NCBI GenBank assembly: GCA_021234155.1
Contig: JAJEKV010000295.1
Coordinates: 248,001-312,000, forward strand
DNA from: Isoetes taiwanensis
Lineage: Eukaryota; Streptophyta; Lycopodiopsida; Isoetales; Isoetaceae
Direction of reading: 5' to 3'
Length of the DNA: 64,000 nucleotides
Shown one piece after another: positions 48,058-60,275 of the stretch. A program made the position numbers and the translations under genes. Positions within the stretch are counted from its first letter, which is position 1; every line of letters starts with the position of its first letter. Below the pieces are notes generated by a model, which was not told the origin of the DNA, made no database searches, and was given only the letters and a program-made list of their open reading frames with translations.

Positions 48058-49140
48058 ATTTTTTTTTTTTTTTGAAGGAAAGAAATTTTTTATTAAAAGA
48101 TAGGAAGAATTACAGCATAGGTCTCACATAGACCAGATATAGTTTAAGCACAAAGATCACATGCAGATCAGATTTTATATCCATAATTTCTGTACTGATC
48201 TGCCTTTCTCAACATCTTCTTCTATCTATCCAGTACTACATGATTAAAACCAATCTTCCTGTTTAGATAAAATTAGCACAAGCTTTCCAGAAACTACAGA
48301 TAAGTCATGAATGCTCCAAAAATTCAAAAGTCTTCTTGCAAAACTAAAAATGAAGAGAAAAGAGCTGAAGAGTAATCTGACCAATTCTCAACTTTGCTTT
48401 CGAGAAGCCCATTTGCTTCAAACTATGATCCGATTACGCAATTTTTCTGAATCGCGAAATTAAAAGGAGATCTTTGCATTGTCGGGATGTGCGGTCGACC
48501 AACTTTGTAAAGCTAGACACACAGCCCAGCACCAAAACCTCCCTAAATTTTGGTTCATGATATCTTGATCGATATGGAAGCGTCTTCCTGGACACAGTTA
48601 TCTCCCTAGCTCGGCAATCTCAGAAAAATTAAGCATCCTGTTTCTAAACTGTAAAATCAAAATCAAGAATTTACCCTGACTCCTTCCGGAACAACATTCT
48701 TAGATCTTTCCGCTAGAAAGAAAGAGCAAGAGGAAGGGGAAAAAGCCAAGAACTCAGAGGATCCGTTGTTTGATGAGGCAGCCCAAAAATCATACAACTC
48801 AATTGCTCTCCTCACATTTCTGCTTAAAATCTGAATCTTTCGGTGCTTTTTACTCAAACAAGAGAACTTACTTGACAGAAAGAACCGGAAGTAAATGGCA
48901 AACTGGCATGAAATGAAAGGACCGCCTTGAAGCAATTCTGATTGAAGAATCCGACCCACCTTTGAATAAACGAAATCCAAAGAGAAAATTGTGCAAAATC
49001 CCTCTAGCAGCAAATCAAAAGGGACTCTGATCTTCAGGAGGATTGGAGCAGTGCCGGAAGGAAGAGGGAGAAGGGCGGCCTTCCCTCTCTGCCGCCGCCC
49101 TAGTTCCAGGCGCCAAGAAACGCGCCAACGGCCATTTCTC
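48058..49140 (-). mobile_element. Retroposed sequence with poly(A) tail and 13-bp target duplication
   Basis: The duplication ccctatcttcata occurs at 48045-48057 and 49141-49153. The T-run to 48074 is the poly(A) tail, preceded on the minus strand by an AATAAA-type signal and CCTTC, the same end as the LINE at 29.2 kb. The 5' end is GC-rich with a gcggcggcagagagggaagg stretch like a plant 5' leader. The longest minus ORF (48663-49013, 116 codons) has no recognised motif. It is either a processed pseudogene or non-coding RNA copy, or a non-autonomous element using LINE machinery. Confidence 0.75.
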
Positions 49141-49368
49141 CCCTATCTTCATATTTGCTTGGGCATGTGATAGTTCGATGAATAGGTATGGCACTCTATC
49201 TTTGCTGAAAAAAGTAGCCATATTCAAATGGCTTCTTAATCTCTATCTACAACTTTATCTACAAGTTCACAGTATCTATTCTACCCACCCATTACCCAGT
49301 AGCGTTGGGCACCATTTCTAGTACTATATAGAATAGGAATAGGGTTTTTATCGTCCACGGATACCACT

Positions 49369-49475
49369 TGGCCTATGGGACCCAATAAGAGAGCGCGACG
49401 GACTTATTGCTATCGGGGTTAAAAAACCCCGCCCAGAAAGTTTTTCGAAGGAAAAACTGTGGCAGTAAAGATGCT
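49369..49475 (+). repeat. ~105-bp repeat, copy 1
   Basis: From 'tggcctatgg' to 'ggcagtaa' it aligns with 59300-59400. It contains the small perfect stem cggggtt/aaccccg at about 49414-49432. Origin unknown. Confidence 0.6.
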
Positions 49476-49557
49476 TGTATTAATAGGTGGTGCTTGTATT
49501 ATTAAGGTGTTTTGGACTTTGTTATATGAGAAGTATAAGACAATCGCTTATTCCATA

Positions 49558-49603
49558 CAAGAAATTCACTACGGTAGCCAAGGCCACCGCAAACATTTCT
49601 CTT
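49558..49603 (+). repeat. Dispersed 45-bp imperfect palindrome, copy 2
   Basis: acaagaaat, GC-rich core with gccaaggcc, then catttct; same order as at 28923-28967 (minus) and 50272-50320. Confidence 0.65.
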
Positions 49604-49848
49604 TACTGTCGTGAAGATTTGTGTGTGTTCAAATCAGGGCAAGAGACACTCTTGTGAACCTCCTTCAAGGTTCTATAAAGATTGTCCACGTTTCCTTGAG
49701 ACTTCATGAAGATTTTCGTATTAAAGTATCTTGCAAATTCCTTGCGATTTCTCGCGTATTCCCAAGGTTTATGAGATTCTCTCAACATTTTGAAGATTCT
49801 TTGAACATGAATCTCACTATGCCGTGGGAAATGAACGTACCATTATTT

Positions 49849-50060
49849 TACCAAATGTCATTACTTGCACAAATCCACTTGTCACTCTTTCATATGGCTT
49901 GTCCACTTTCTTTAGACACTTGTTCATGCTTAAAACACAATATTGAGAAAAAACTACTATCTTACCAAATGTCATTAGTTGCACAAATCCACTTGTCACT
50001 CTTTGAAATTACTTTACTTCTTTAGACACTTGTCCACGCCTAAACCACAATGTTTGAAAA
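49849..50060 (+). repeat. Tandem duplication, 123-bp period
   Basis: 'ttaccaaatgtcatta' starts at 49849 and 49972. Both units continue with cttgtc/ttgc-acaaatccacttgt and a 'tttagacacttgt' segment. No coding meaning is evident. Confidence 0.75.
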
Positions 50061-50271
50061 AAAAAAGATTCGAGTTCAAAATCGGTACACCTCATGTTTG
50101 AAATGGATTCAATATGTACTTGACACCTAATGTTAAAAAGAAATCAAATTTCTTAATATGCCAAATGTAGCTTTACAAGAAGGAATAAATAAAGGGATCT
50201 TTTCTGTAAGAAATATAAGATGTATAGTTGCATAGTTTCTGATATTAGTATAAATTTATTATGTATTGTCT

Positions 50272-50320
50272 TTACAAGAAATTTATCAAGGCGGCCAAGG
50301 CCGCTGTGGACATTTCTCTT
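50272..50320 (+). repeat. Dispersed 45-bp imperfect palindrome, copy 3
   Basis: Same structure as copies 1 and 2: acaagaaat, core ggcggccaaggccgc, catttct. Confidence 0.65.
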
Positions 50321-51398
50321 TTCCATGCTCTGTTGACATGTAATAAGTGTGTACCGATTTGGCAGCACTCATGATTTGAACTCGCACAATTGCCTTGTGT
50401 TCCCATGCCTGTAGAATTGAAACCGGATTTCAAACTAAGAATTTCAACCTCTAATCTTTTGTAGTTGCTTTCCCATCCAATGGTAGGTAGTGGAGTTTAA
50501 TGGAGAATGTACATGTGATTTAGAATGCACCTGCGTTATATGAAATGAACATAGGCAACTCGGTGCGCAATTTAGCATCGACATTTAACTAGATATGGTT
50601 GCAAATATACCTTTCGGCCTACATTAGGCATCAAGAGCTGAAGTTATAACCATGAAATTGCAACTCTATCTATTTTTGCATAATGTTTTTATTACATAGT
50701 AGGTGGATGTGAAATCGTTGTACTCCCAACTAAAATAAACATGTGACTGAATATATTGGAAAAGGAAGAAAGAAGAGAGAGCAAGATCCTTAGCTGTGAC
50801 GCTCCCCCGACCTATACGATGCTCCCATCGTATAAATACGGGAAATTTCCCTCCCATGGCGACTCCATCACCACAGAAAGGCCCTCCGTCTGACTCGGAT
50901 CACTTGTGATGGGCAAGTATCCGGGTGAAGAACACGGAGGTGTCATTCGTCGTATGGGAATCCTATATAGCGAAAGCATATATACATGTTAGCACCTGTC
51001 AACAATGCAAATAAATAATATACCACCACGAAGGGTGGCCCATCATCATCAATACAAATACAACAGAATACCAACGTAACAAAGGAAATGCACCATAAAT
51101 AAGGGCTCTACCCCGGGGTCGACTGACAGTCAAGGCCTCCGGATAAGAGCAGACAAAAGTATAACATGGTGTTGGCTAGCATAGAACAATGGCTAGGTAG
51201 TCCACTCCATCCGCCCTCATGTGCACACTTTGCAGATAGGCCGAATCATGCTATGGCGTGGTTGTAGCCTTCCGGAGACGCAATCTCATGGATTCACCCT
51301 ATGAGGCTACTTTGGGTTACATCTCCCCGGGTCTGATGAGGCAGGAAAGGGATGAATCCACTCTAGAATCACAATGGTTCCATGGGTGTGCTAGAGGA

Positions 51399-51747
51399 TG
51401 TTGGAATATAAATATGCTGACTAAGCATAATGTGCTGAAACAGCAGTGGTTCAACACTTAGCACACAGGTACTGAGAAGATGCTGAAATGTACAGAAGGC
51501 AGCACTTTGTCAGCACTGAGCACCGACCCTAAATCAGTGCCGTAATTAGTGGACGGTGGTTAAACGGTAGACTACTATTCTTAGTCTCACCAGTTGTATA
51601 TATTGATTGTACGTTATGTACTATGCAATGCTCAGAAGTAGAGATTGTATTTCCTATTGCTTTTCTCAATAGATTTGTTCTTGTCTTCTATTCTATCTCT
51701 TGAGTCGATCTTACGGGTTTGTGCTGGTTTTGCACTAGTTCTATCAT
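51399..51747 (+). repeat. 5' LTR of the Copia element
   Basis: Starts TGTTGGAATATAAATATG and ends TTCTATCA. It is 349 bp and followed at once by the tRNA-Met primer site. Confidence 0.9.
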
Positions 51748-54700
51748 GGTATCAGATGCTTTCTTGAGGGAAGAATAGAGCAAGCTATTGGAAAAGCATC
51801 CAAATTGGATTGGCCATCGTTTCCGGAGTTCTTTGGCTGAGATTTGGTTGTGAAAAATCTCTTTTGCGGTATTGGAGAAGATTCTTGCTTTTTGGCCTGG
51901 AGGAAGTGTTTTGGGAGAGTGATTCGGATTTTCCAGCAAGTTCTGGTGTGAGATTCGAGTTTTCCAAGATCTTTTTGGCGACAGAATTCAAGATTCAACT
52001 TTTCTAGTGGGTGGTGACGAATTTATTTTCTCAACCATCTTTTTGGCTGCTGAAAACAGGAGAAATTTATGGATCCATTCAAGTTCTCACTGAATGCAAA
52101 GCTCACTAATAATAATTACCATGCTTGGGATATTTAGTGACATGGGAGCGGTGTTTGATGAAGATTTTATCCGCACCAAGTCGGTGAGATCTTTGGCGGG
52201 GATAAACTAGAAACACGCTCTTGTCAAAATGTTGGCTGAAGAGACAATTGGTCATGAAATCAACCATTTTACTGAGTTTAAGGAGATGTGGTCTCATTTG
52301 AAGAAGTCTCTTGACAACAAGGGTATGGCTACTCAAATGCTGATCCAGAACAAAATGAGACATGCCCAATTACGTGATTTCAAATCTGTCACAGCATACC
52401 TTACTCAGATGAAGCAATGGCGCTTGGATTACATGGCTGCTGGTGGAGTGCTGTCTGAAAAACAGCTGATTCAAGATATCTTGGTTGGTCTTCCTCCTTC
52501 GTATGATATTATCTCTTCGAAGATCAGGTACAAGGAGAAGATTGATATAGCCAAAGTAACCATTCTACTGCAACAAGAGGAGTTGGTGCAGAAGCAAAGG
52601 GATGGGAGAGTGGACCATGCTAATCTTGTGTCTACTTCTCGAGCTGACACCAAGAAGAAGATTGCTGATAGCAAAGACTCTAGGAAGTCAGAAAATGTGA
52701 AGTCTGAAGGTAAGAAATCCAAGGAGTTCAAGTGCTGGAATTGTGGTGAAAAGGGTCACTACAGTTCGAATTGTAAGAAGGAGAAGAAAAGCTCAAAGGA
52801 TAGTGACACGAGAAGCACAGCAGTCAACTCTAAGGGAGAGATTGCAGCAGCGGCCAGCACCCTACAGAAGGACTGGATTTTGTACTCAGGAGCCAGGAGC
52901 CACGGTTCATCTTACCGGAGATTCAGATGTGTTTTCTGAACTTGAACCTCGATCTGGAGGTGATGTGAAGATGGGTGATGGATATTCTCTTCCTATCACA
53001 GGAAAGGGGATTGTAGCTTTTCAATTGCATGGACATGATGTAGTTAGTAAGGTGAGGAATGTCATGTTTGCTCCCGGATTACAGTCTAATATCATGTCTG
53101 CCGCTGAGTTTGATAAAGCATGCCATTACATTGTTCTCAAAAATCGAAAAGCCTATCTGCTGGGCAGAAATCCACTTGAAGGAATTGACTTGAAAAGTCA
53201 GTGGACGCTGCAGAATGGCTTATATGTCTTTGATGGTTCAGTTTATAAGACTGAACATGGTCTTGTATGTGCTGATTTGGCTGCTGAGCATCTGTGGCAT
53301 GCTCGTTTTGGTCATGTTGGAGGCACTGCTGTACATGCTTTGTACAAGAACAAGATGGTTACATGTATTCCCTCTCTGAAATGTGTCAAGCTTGAGTGTG
53401 CTGCGTGCCATCTCGGAAAGCAACCTCAATAGCCTTTTCCACAACAGGCTATTCATCGAGCAACTCAACCTCTTGAGCTGCTGCATTCTGATTTGTGCTA
53501 TATGCCTGATGTTTCACTAGGTGGAAAGAGATATTTCTTGACCTTGATTGATGATTTCAGTAGGTACACTTGGGTGTATACTTTGTACTGCAAATCTGAG
53601 GTGCTTGGCAAGTTCAAGGCCTTCAAAGCAGCAGTCGAAAAGCATACATGGTTAGTAATAAAAAAGTTGAGAAGTGACAATGGAGGTGAATATGTTTCTA
53701 ATGCATTTGATGAGTTTCTCATGGAAGAAGGTATTGAAAGACAGTTAATCATTCCTTATGCTCATCCACAAAATGGTGTAGCTAAAAGGAGGAATAGATC
53801 TTTGCTTGATTTGGCAAGATCTATGATGAGTCACAAGCAACTGCCTGAATCTTTTTGGGGAGAGGCGTCGTGGCAATAAACATATTTGGCAAATAGGTAA
53901 GCCTACTAAAGGCGAGTCGAGGATGTGACTCCTTATGAAGCATTTTGGAGAATGAAACCAGATGTGTCTCATTTGAGGGTGTTTGGGTGCTTGGCTTATG
54001 CTTCCATACCTGCTGAGAAGCTGAAAAAGTATGGAAAGTTGCATGACAGGGCTGTCAAAGCCATCTTCATTGGGTATCCAGAAAATCAGAAAGGTTACAA
54101 GTTGTATGATCCTTCCAACAAGCAGGTTATTGTGGTGTCGATTCGAGTTCGTTGAAGATGATGTGTATGATGGTATATCTTCCGGTGATTCTCTGCTAGT
54201 TCACAATGGCGGCGGCTTGGATGTTGGAGATCGATAGCGGTGCTAGTAGACCTTTCTCTCCCTCTCCAATGGTTTCTCCGGTGAACTCACATTTGCCCTC
54301 AAGTAGTGGCGCGGGGATGATCCCAATCCCACTCGCCCTATGGTCCATGAGCAGGTTGGTTCCTTTCACGGGGAGTCCAGCACACATGAAGGTACTGTAG
54401 CACCTGATCCAGCACTTATTACAGCACCTATTGTAGCACCTGCTATACCTCCTGTTGTTGAACCTAGGGGATCAGCACGTCTCAAGGAGAAACAAATTGT
54501 TGCGTAAACCGGTTGCGGCTTTGTTGTTGAACCTAGGAGATCGGCGCGCGATGGAGAAAGCGGGAGAAGTCTAATGGATCATGTAACCTTGCCTTAATGG
54601 CAAAGGTCCGGGATCATGTTGATCCACAAACCTTTCATGAAGCGACTAGTGATCGGGCGGTGGCGGATGCAATGGAAGAAGAATACTCTCAATTCTTTGA

Positions 54701-56133
54701 AGCAAGGCACATAGGAATTGGTTGAACTCCCGGTGATAAGCACATTATCGGGTCGTAAATGGGTGTTTAGAACCAAATTTCATGCTGATGGGACAATGTC
54801 AAAGCACAAAGCTAGACTTGTAGCCAAGGGTTTAGCACAGAAAAAATGCTTAGATTATGATGAAGTCTTTGCTCCTGTAGCCAGAATGTCCACTATCAGA
54901 TCAGTTATAGCTCTTGCTACAATGAAAGGTTGGCCAATGTTTCAAATGGACATTAAGTCTGCTTTTTTGAATGGTGATTTGGAGGAAGAGGTATATATGA
55001 CTCAACCTCCAGGATTTGTTGTTCAAGGGAAGGAGCAGTTGGTTTGTCATTTGAAGAAAAGCATTTATGGCTTGAAGTAGGCTCCAAGATGTTGGCATAC
55101 GAAAATTAATGCTTTCTTTCTTGAGCAGAGGTTCAAGCGCAGTGAGACCCCAATCTTTATTACAAATCACATGAAGGCGAATGTGCATTGTGGTTTTGTA
55201 TGTTGATGATTTGATCATCACGGGGAGATCTTGATCTTGTTGATTTCTACATTGAAGTTGAAGTTATCTTCGCCCCTTCGAGATGACTGACCTTGGCCTT
55301 ATGCATTCTTGTTTAGGTGTAGAAGTGTGGCGGCACTTTCGGATGGCATCTATCTTTTCGCCAGAAATATATCAAAAGAAATGTTACGGTGATATCGTAT
55401 GCAAGATTGCAAGGCGGGTGGCAAGTCCTTTTGATCCAGGCACAAGGCTTGAGCTTGATTTCGATGGTGAGGAGTAGTCGAAAGCGATTCATGAGCAATT
55501 CAGTGCGCGACCGGAAGGCTGCTAAAGATCTGGCGGCATATCTGAAGGGGACTTCACGGGAAGGTCTCTTTTATCGAGGTCCTCGATTTCCGGTGAAAGT
55601 CTTTGTTGATGCGGATCATGCTAATTGTCATGATAGCGGGGAGGTCCACAACAGGAATGGTCACGTTCATAGGGCCTAACGTCTTCGACATGGTTGTCCA
55701 AAAGACAATCTGGTGTCAATCCCACCACGGAGGCGTAATTCAAAGCACTTCGGTGTTGGGATGCAGGAATTATTGTGGCTTAAACATTTGTGGACAGATC
55801 TACTGTGTACCTCCATCCTCTACATTGTTATCTTATGTGACAACACAAGTACCATCCATCTTGCCAAGGATGCTAAGTACCACCCAAAGACAAAAACACC
55901 TTGACACCCACTTGTGTTTTGTCCGTGAGCGGATCCAAATGGGATCTTCTCAACTTGTTCATTGCTCCTCACGGGATGGGTTTCTTGATGGCTTTACCAA
56001 ACCATTAGTTGGATCTAAGTTCATCAATGTGAAGGAGAGTTTGGGCATGAAGAAATTGCATTTGAAGGGAGAGAAGGATTACCATAGTTTCAGCTGATTT
56101 TCTTCTGCTTAGTCAGCAACATTTAAGGGAGAG

Positions 56134-56489
56134 TGTTGGAATATAAATATGCTGACTAAGCATAATGTCTTTGAAACAAAGAAGATGGTTCAAGACTTAG
56201 CACACAGTCTTTGAGAAGGTCTTTGAAAAATGTATAAAGCTGACACTTTGTCGTAAGATCGAGCACCCGACCCCAAATCGGTGCCGTAATTAGTGGATGG
56301 TGGTTAAGCGGTAGACTACTATTCTTAGTCTCACCGGTTGTATATATTGATTGTACGTTATGTACTATGCAATGCTCAGAAGTAGAGATTGTATTTCCTA
56401 TTGCTTTTCTCAATAGATTTGTTCTTGTCTTCTATTCTATCTCTTGAGTCGATCTTGCGGGTTTGTGCTGGTTTTGCACCAGTTCTATA
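56134..56489 (+). repeat. 3' LTR of the Copia element
   Basis: 356 bp. Its start and 3' half match the 5' LTR closely; the 5' half is more divergent. The duplication agagga follows. Confidence 0.88.
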
Positions 56490-57397
56490 AGAGGATACGT
56501 GCCACTAGGTGCACACGCATTCGTACCCGACTTACCCCCTAAATCTACGCAAAGTCTAGGACGTCCATATAGGCACGTATCCTGCAACCCAGGGGGTGTC
56601 AGACCCATACCTGGCCCACATGTAGTGACCGACTATAAGTCTAGCACATTGTAGGAGCCCCAGTAGCCATGCTCAGCAAGGCTTCGCCCGCACTTCACCA
56701 GTTGTGTCTGTTATTTGGTGTTGAACCACATCATATCATCTACAGCCTGGTGGGCTCTTGTGCACAGGCCGTATTTAATGGGATTTAAACTAGGAGCATC
56801 TCTAGATCTAGATAGCATCTAGGTCTCTATCCCCCTTAATCCAATACAACACAGGAGGTCCATAGCTTCGAATAGAACATAAGAGAGAGATTAACCACAC
56901 ATCTATTCATACATGGTTTAATCCTAGCTATCTTCTAGGCATACAAGGGTTAATCCTATGCCTATCTAAGAATCCAAGTTATCTACGTCCTAACCGGAAT
57001 CATAGCTAGATCCACTATCTCTCTGGTTCTCTATCCTTTTGGCTGGAACAGGGTTGAACAGCAGCTCCTCCTCCACCAATCTCCCCCAATTCAAATTGGG
57101 GCAAATTGGGGTGCCCCAATTTGGGTGTTCCAAATTAGCAAGTCTGTCTTGCCCAATCGATTTGGGCCAAGCAGCAACTCTAGATTGATTATTATTAGCT
57201 AATTTAATATTTTAACCCCTTTTAATATTAGGTTAAGCCCTAAATCAAATTAGGGTTTAGGGTTAGGTTTCCACCTTAATAATTAATGATTAACATAGCT
57301 ACGCTTAGCTTATGAATAATTAATGAACCATTAATTATTCTTAGTGACGTGTCATGTATTTATACCCAAAAGGCATATAAATACGTGGAACGTCACA

Positions 57398-58396
57398 TTC
57401 TCCCCACCTTGAAAATGATGTTGTCCTCAGCATCAAGATTATTCTTGACATGTTGGAAGCAAGTCTCCTCACCTTAAAGAGGTAACGCGAAATTATAAGT
57501 CACACAAAAGTTGTCATGTTCAAGGTGATCAAGTTTGAAATGGCGCGTATTGTGCAATTTATAACTTGACGGAAGTGAACGGTAATTAATGGAACAACGT
57601 TATGTGGAAGGGGATATAACGATTTATGTTAACTTACAAGGAAAATTGAATTAAGGAAGGTGGACAGATTTAGGTAGGTGATATAAAAGATACATATATA
57701 GACCGTACACTATCATCGTGTAGGACCGTAGTCCTGTCAAAATCGACACTCAAGATATAATAGATAAGCAAGCACACTATTGGTCCTCGATGGTCCTGGT
57801 AATGCAAACAGAAAAGAGGTATCACAACAAGAACATTGGCCCAGAATGACCCTTAGAAGAACTGCAGGCGCTAAACTATACGCTTTTGGCTTGCAAAATT
57901 ACAAGACATTAGTATTTACAAAATAATTTATATGTTGTGGTTGAAGGGCCCACCCCCTTTGAAGAAAAAAATGGAATACTACTTCACTGGCCAGTTGTTG
58001 TGTCATATTCTAGTTTATCAATTTTGAAAACTTCCTGTACACTACTCTAAATCCTTTAGATTCCCCTAGTTTGCCCAACCAGTCTTTGATATATTCGAGA
58101 GACCTTGGTTTTTCAATCTTTTAATTATCCAACCAACTGATGATTCTGCCAGCTGACCAGTTAATCTATTCTCAAAGCTTTGTTCTTAAGGTGCAACGAG
58201 CCCAATTTGCAGTTAAGGATTTATGAAATGGTGACACTACTCCTCTCTGCAAGATTGTCAAAAAATTCAAGTTGTTTGATCTCCTTTTTTATCTTCTATC
58301 TGTTGAAAGATTATCAAACAAATCAAGTGTTTCGTTGTTTTTCTCATCTTCTACTTTCTTTTTGGTTCAGAAATACAACCAAAAATATATGTATCA
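57398..58396. other. Internal end of family A copy 2, then unassigned
   Basis: The first bases are the complement of a polypurine tract and the 3' internal end of the minus-strand LTR element. Beyond about 57700 nothing is recognised. It may also hold the 5' part of the LINE that follows. Confidence 0.35.
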
Positions 58397-59296
58397 ATGG
58401 AATATCATCTTCCAAGTTCAAGTAACAGCAAAGTTATCATGGTTTACACCAAAACTTGTACAGTCAAGGAAAGTCCTGAAAGAGAATTGGCGGCAAATAT
58501 GGTTCATCAAGTGGCTGTTGATTGGGATAATGTGTTTATGGAATATATTGGAGTTGACACAAACTTGACAAGTCATGATTCTACCCTCTCAAGGCAATTT
58601 CAAGTTAATTTTCTTCCTATTAAGGATAATAATATAAACTTAAATGTCCCTTCTACTTCTCCTGTATATACAAACAAAATGTTTGAGTTTGTCCCGTGGG
58701 GAGGGGGGGAGGGGGGGGAGGAGGGGAGGGGATCTCAGATGATAGTGATTGTGAACTGGATAAGGAAAACTGGGAAAAAGATGATTTTTTGTTTGACAAT
58801 TCTCTTTCTTCTGACATAAACAAGCAGGCTATATATGTGCCTTTAAATAGAAAGGCCAAGGCTAAAAGAACTGTTTTATCTTTAGTAGACCTCACCAACC
58901 TGAACAACACACCTACTACCAATACTAGAAGTAAAAGTAAAAAAGAGAAGGGGGAAAAAGGATCTGCCAGAATTTGGGCTTTCTTTTCTACTTCTTTTTT
59001 CTCTGACTTTTGTTGATCCTATTGCTGGTCCTCTTATGAATATTCTTACTTGGAATGTTAGGGGTATCAAAGGCCCTCTCAAAAAAAGGAGAGTTATCTC
59101 TCAAATCAGAAGTTATAATACTGACATTATCCTTCTTCAAGAAGTTAAGCTCCCTAAGTTTGAAGCTTCCAACCTTTATGATTGGATTTACCCTGGAGCT
59201 TCATCTACTTGGATTGAAGCTAATGGGATGAGTGGTGGTCTTGCAATTATTTGGAGAAACATTAAACATGTTTCCTTTTTCAATTCTCCCTCTAAG
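58397..59296 (+). mobile_element. LINE fragment: ORF1 end and AP endonuclease
   Basis: 59036-59290 encodes MNILTWNVRGIKGPLKKRR, IILLQEVKL and MSGGLAIIWR, the N-terminal endonuclease motifs (N, QE, GG) of plant L1-type ORF2. Upstream (58397-59016) is an ORF1-like region rich in Ser, Asn and Lys, with a G-rich stretch inside (58697-58731). The endonuclease stops abruptly near 59296, where a different repeat begins. RT is absent. This copy is unrelated in sequence to the LINE at 29-31 kb, which keeps only the other end. Confidence 0.75.
58697..58731 (+). repeat. G-tract with quadruplex potential
   Basis: 'gtggggaggggggg' and further runs give at least four tracts of four or more G within 35 bases, in the ORF1-like region of the LINE fragment. 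Confidence 0.7.
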
Positions 59297-59299
59297 ATG

Positions 59300-59403
59300 T
59301 GGCCTATGGACCCAAAAGGAGCGGAACAAACTTATTATTGTCCGGATTAAAAAACCCCCGCCCCGAAGGATTTTCGAGGGAAAAACCGTGGCAGTAATAA
59401 GAA
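59300..59403 (+). repeat. ~105-bp repeat, copy 2
   Basis: Aligns with 49369-49475 (tggcctatgg...acttatt..t...ggcagtaa). It begins where the LINE endonuclease similarity ends. Confidence 0.6.
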
Positions 59404-60275
59404 TGTTGTCAAACTGTACAAGTATATATCATCATGAAAATAAGTAGTGGTTAATAGTCGGGTTGTGTGTTCCTAGTTATGTTATGGAGACTCGGGGGTC
59501 TAGAAGGCTTAGAGAAGAAGAAAATGAATCCCATGTTGTGAACGAAGGGGATGAATTAAACAGAGTCCATGAGTTATTTGAGGAACCCCAAGTTATCTTT
59601 GATGGCATTAACCAAAAGAAATTATAAATGATCTTGAACCTAAAAAGAAAAAGAAGGATAACAAGAGTCTTGAATTTAAAGAAGGAACAATCTTATGACT
59701 TTTTGAAAGATCTAGAAAATCAAACTCTTTCTTCCCCACCTTTTTAAGGTGCTCGTTGACCCACAATAAGATTGAAGAAAGAAAAACCAAGACCTCCAAA
59801 CCTAGAGGGAAAAGCTGGTTCGATCATTGCAGATTACCACGCCATCTTGTCTTCATCGCTAGACTGGCCAAGAACAGTTTGTTGCCAACCATTTGAACTG
59901 GTTCTGCAACACAAAGGCACAACACAATCCACTGAACCATAATCCTAGCCAAAAAGCTAAGGGGGGAAAGGTCTAAAGTGCATGATCGATGCATTGGGTA
60001 GAACAAATAGATCAAAGAAGCCATCTCAGGTAGGAAGCTTGTGGAGCCCAATAACAAAAAAAAGGAAGCTCAAGAGAATACCAATGAATGAAAATGAGAG
60101 AAGAGGCAGTATAAATAAGAGATGCAAGGAAAGACGTCCCTATCCAAGGAATGTCGGTTCTATTGCTATCACAATAGAACCATGGCGTTATGAGAACAAT
60201 AAAGCAACAACACAACAACAAGACTAACAAAGTGATCTTGAGCGAACCAGATATAACGGCGCCAGTGTTAATTTT
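59404..60275. other. Unassigned, possible retroelement coding debris
   Basis: From 59485, METRGSRRLREEENE begins a Glu/Lys-rich frame that soon breaks and continues as Lys-rich pieces. It could be gag or ORF1 debris; no motif confirms it. Confidence 0.3.

Larger units (their letters stand above)
49154..50794. other. Repeat-rich spacer
   Basis: No gene is recognised. It holds a copy of a roughly 105-bp repeat (49369-49475), two copies of the 45-bp palindrome, and a 123-bp tandem duplication, each listed separately. Confidence 0.4.
51399..56489 (+). mobile_element. Ty1/copia LTR retrotransposon, near full length, nested in the family A LTR
   Basis: The 5.1-kb element is bounded by LTRs (51399-51747 and 56134-56489) and a 5-6 bp duplication, (a)gagga, at 51393-51398 and 56490-56495. 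The PBS tggtatcaga at 51748 fits initiator tRNA-Met, and a polypurine stretch precedes 56134. Parts in order: gag with a CCHC zinc knuckle (about 52733-52774), protease, GAG-pre-integrase (about 53280-53410), integrase core (about 53470-54150), reverse transcriptase with YVDD (about 55199), RNase H (about 55590-56090). Domain order integrase-before-RT defines Copia. It is broken, with roughly half a dozen or more breaks. The 3' halves of the LTRs are nearly identical, suggesting moderate age. Confidence 0.9.
50795..57397 (-). mobile_element. LTR of family A, copy 2, split by a nested Copia element
   Basis: On the minus strand the LTR starts TGTGACG at 57397, just after a polypurine tract (complement of 57398-57410), and ends CGTCACA at 50795. 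Removing the nested Copia leaves about 1.5 kb. It aligns with the pieces of copy 1 between 10977 and 20509, for example 'gggagcatcgtatagg' near the end and a 'ccccaatttgcccc' block near 57100. It is a fossil: only the LTR and a little internal sequence remain, with no second LTR in the window. Confidence 0.7.

Noticed and set aside
49369-49475. Possible plastid DNA insert (tried against photosynthesis genes in memory)
   Set aside because: No reading frame gave a match; treated as an unknown repeat.
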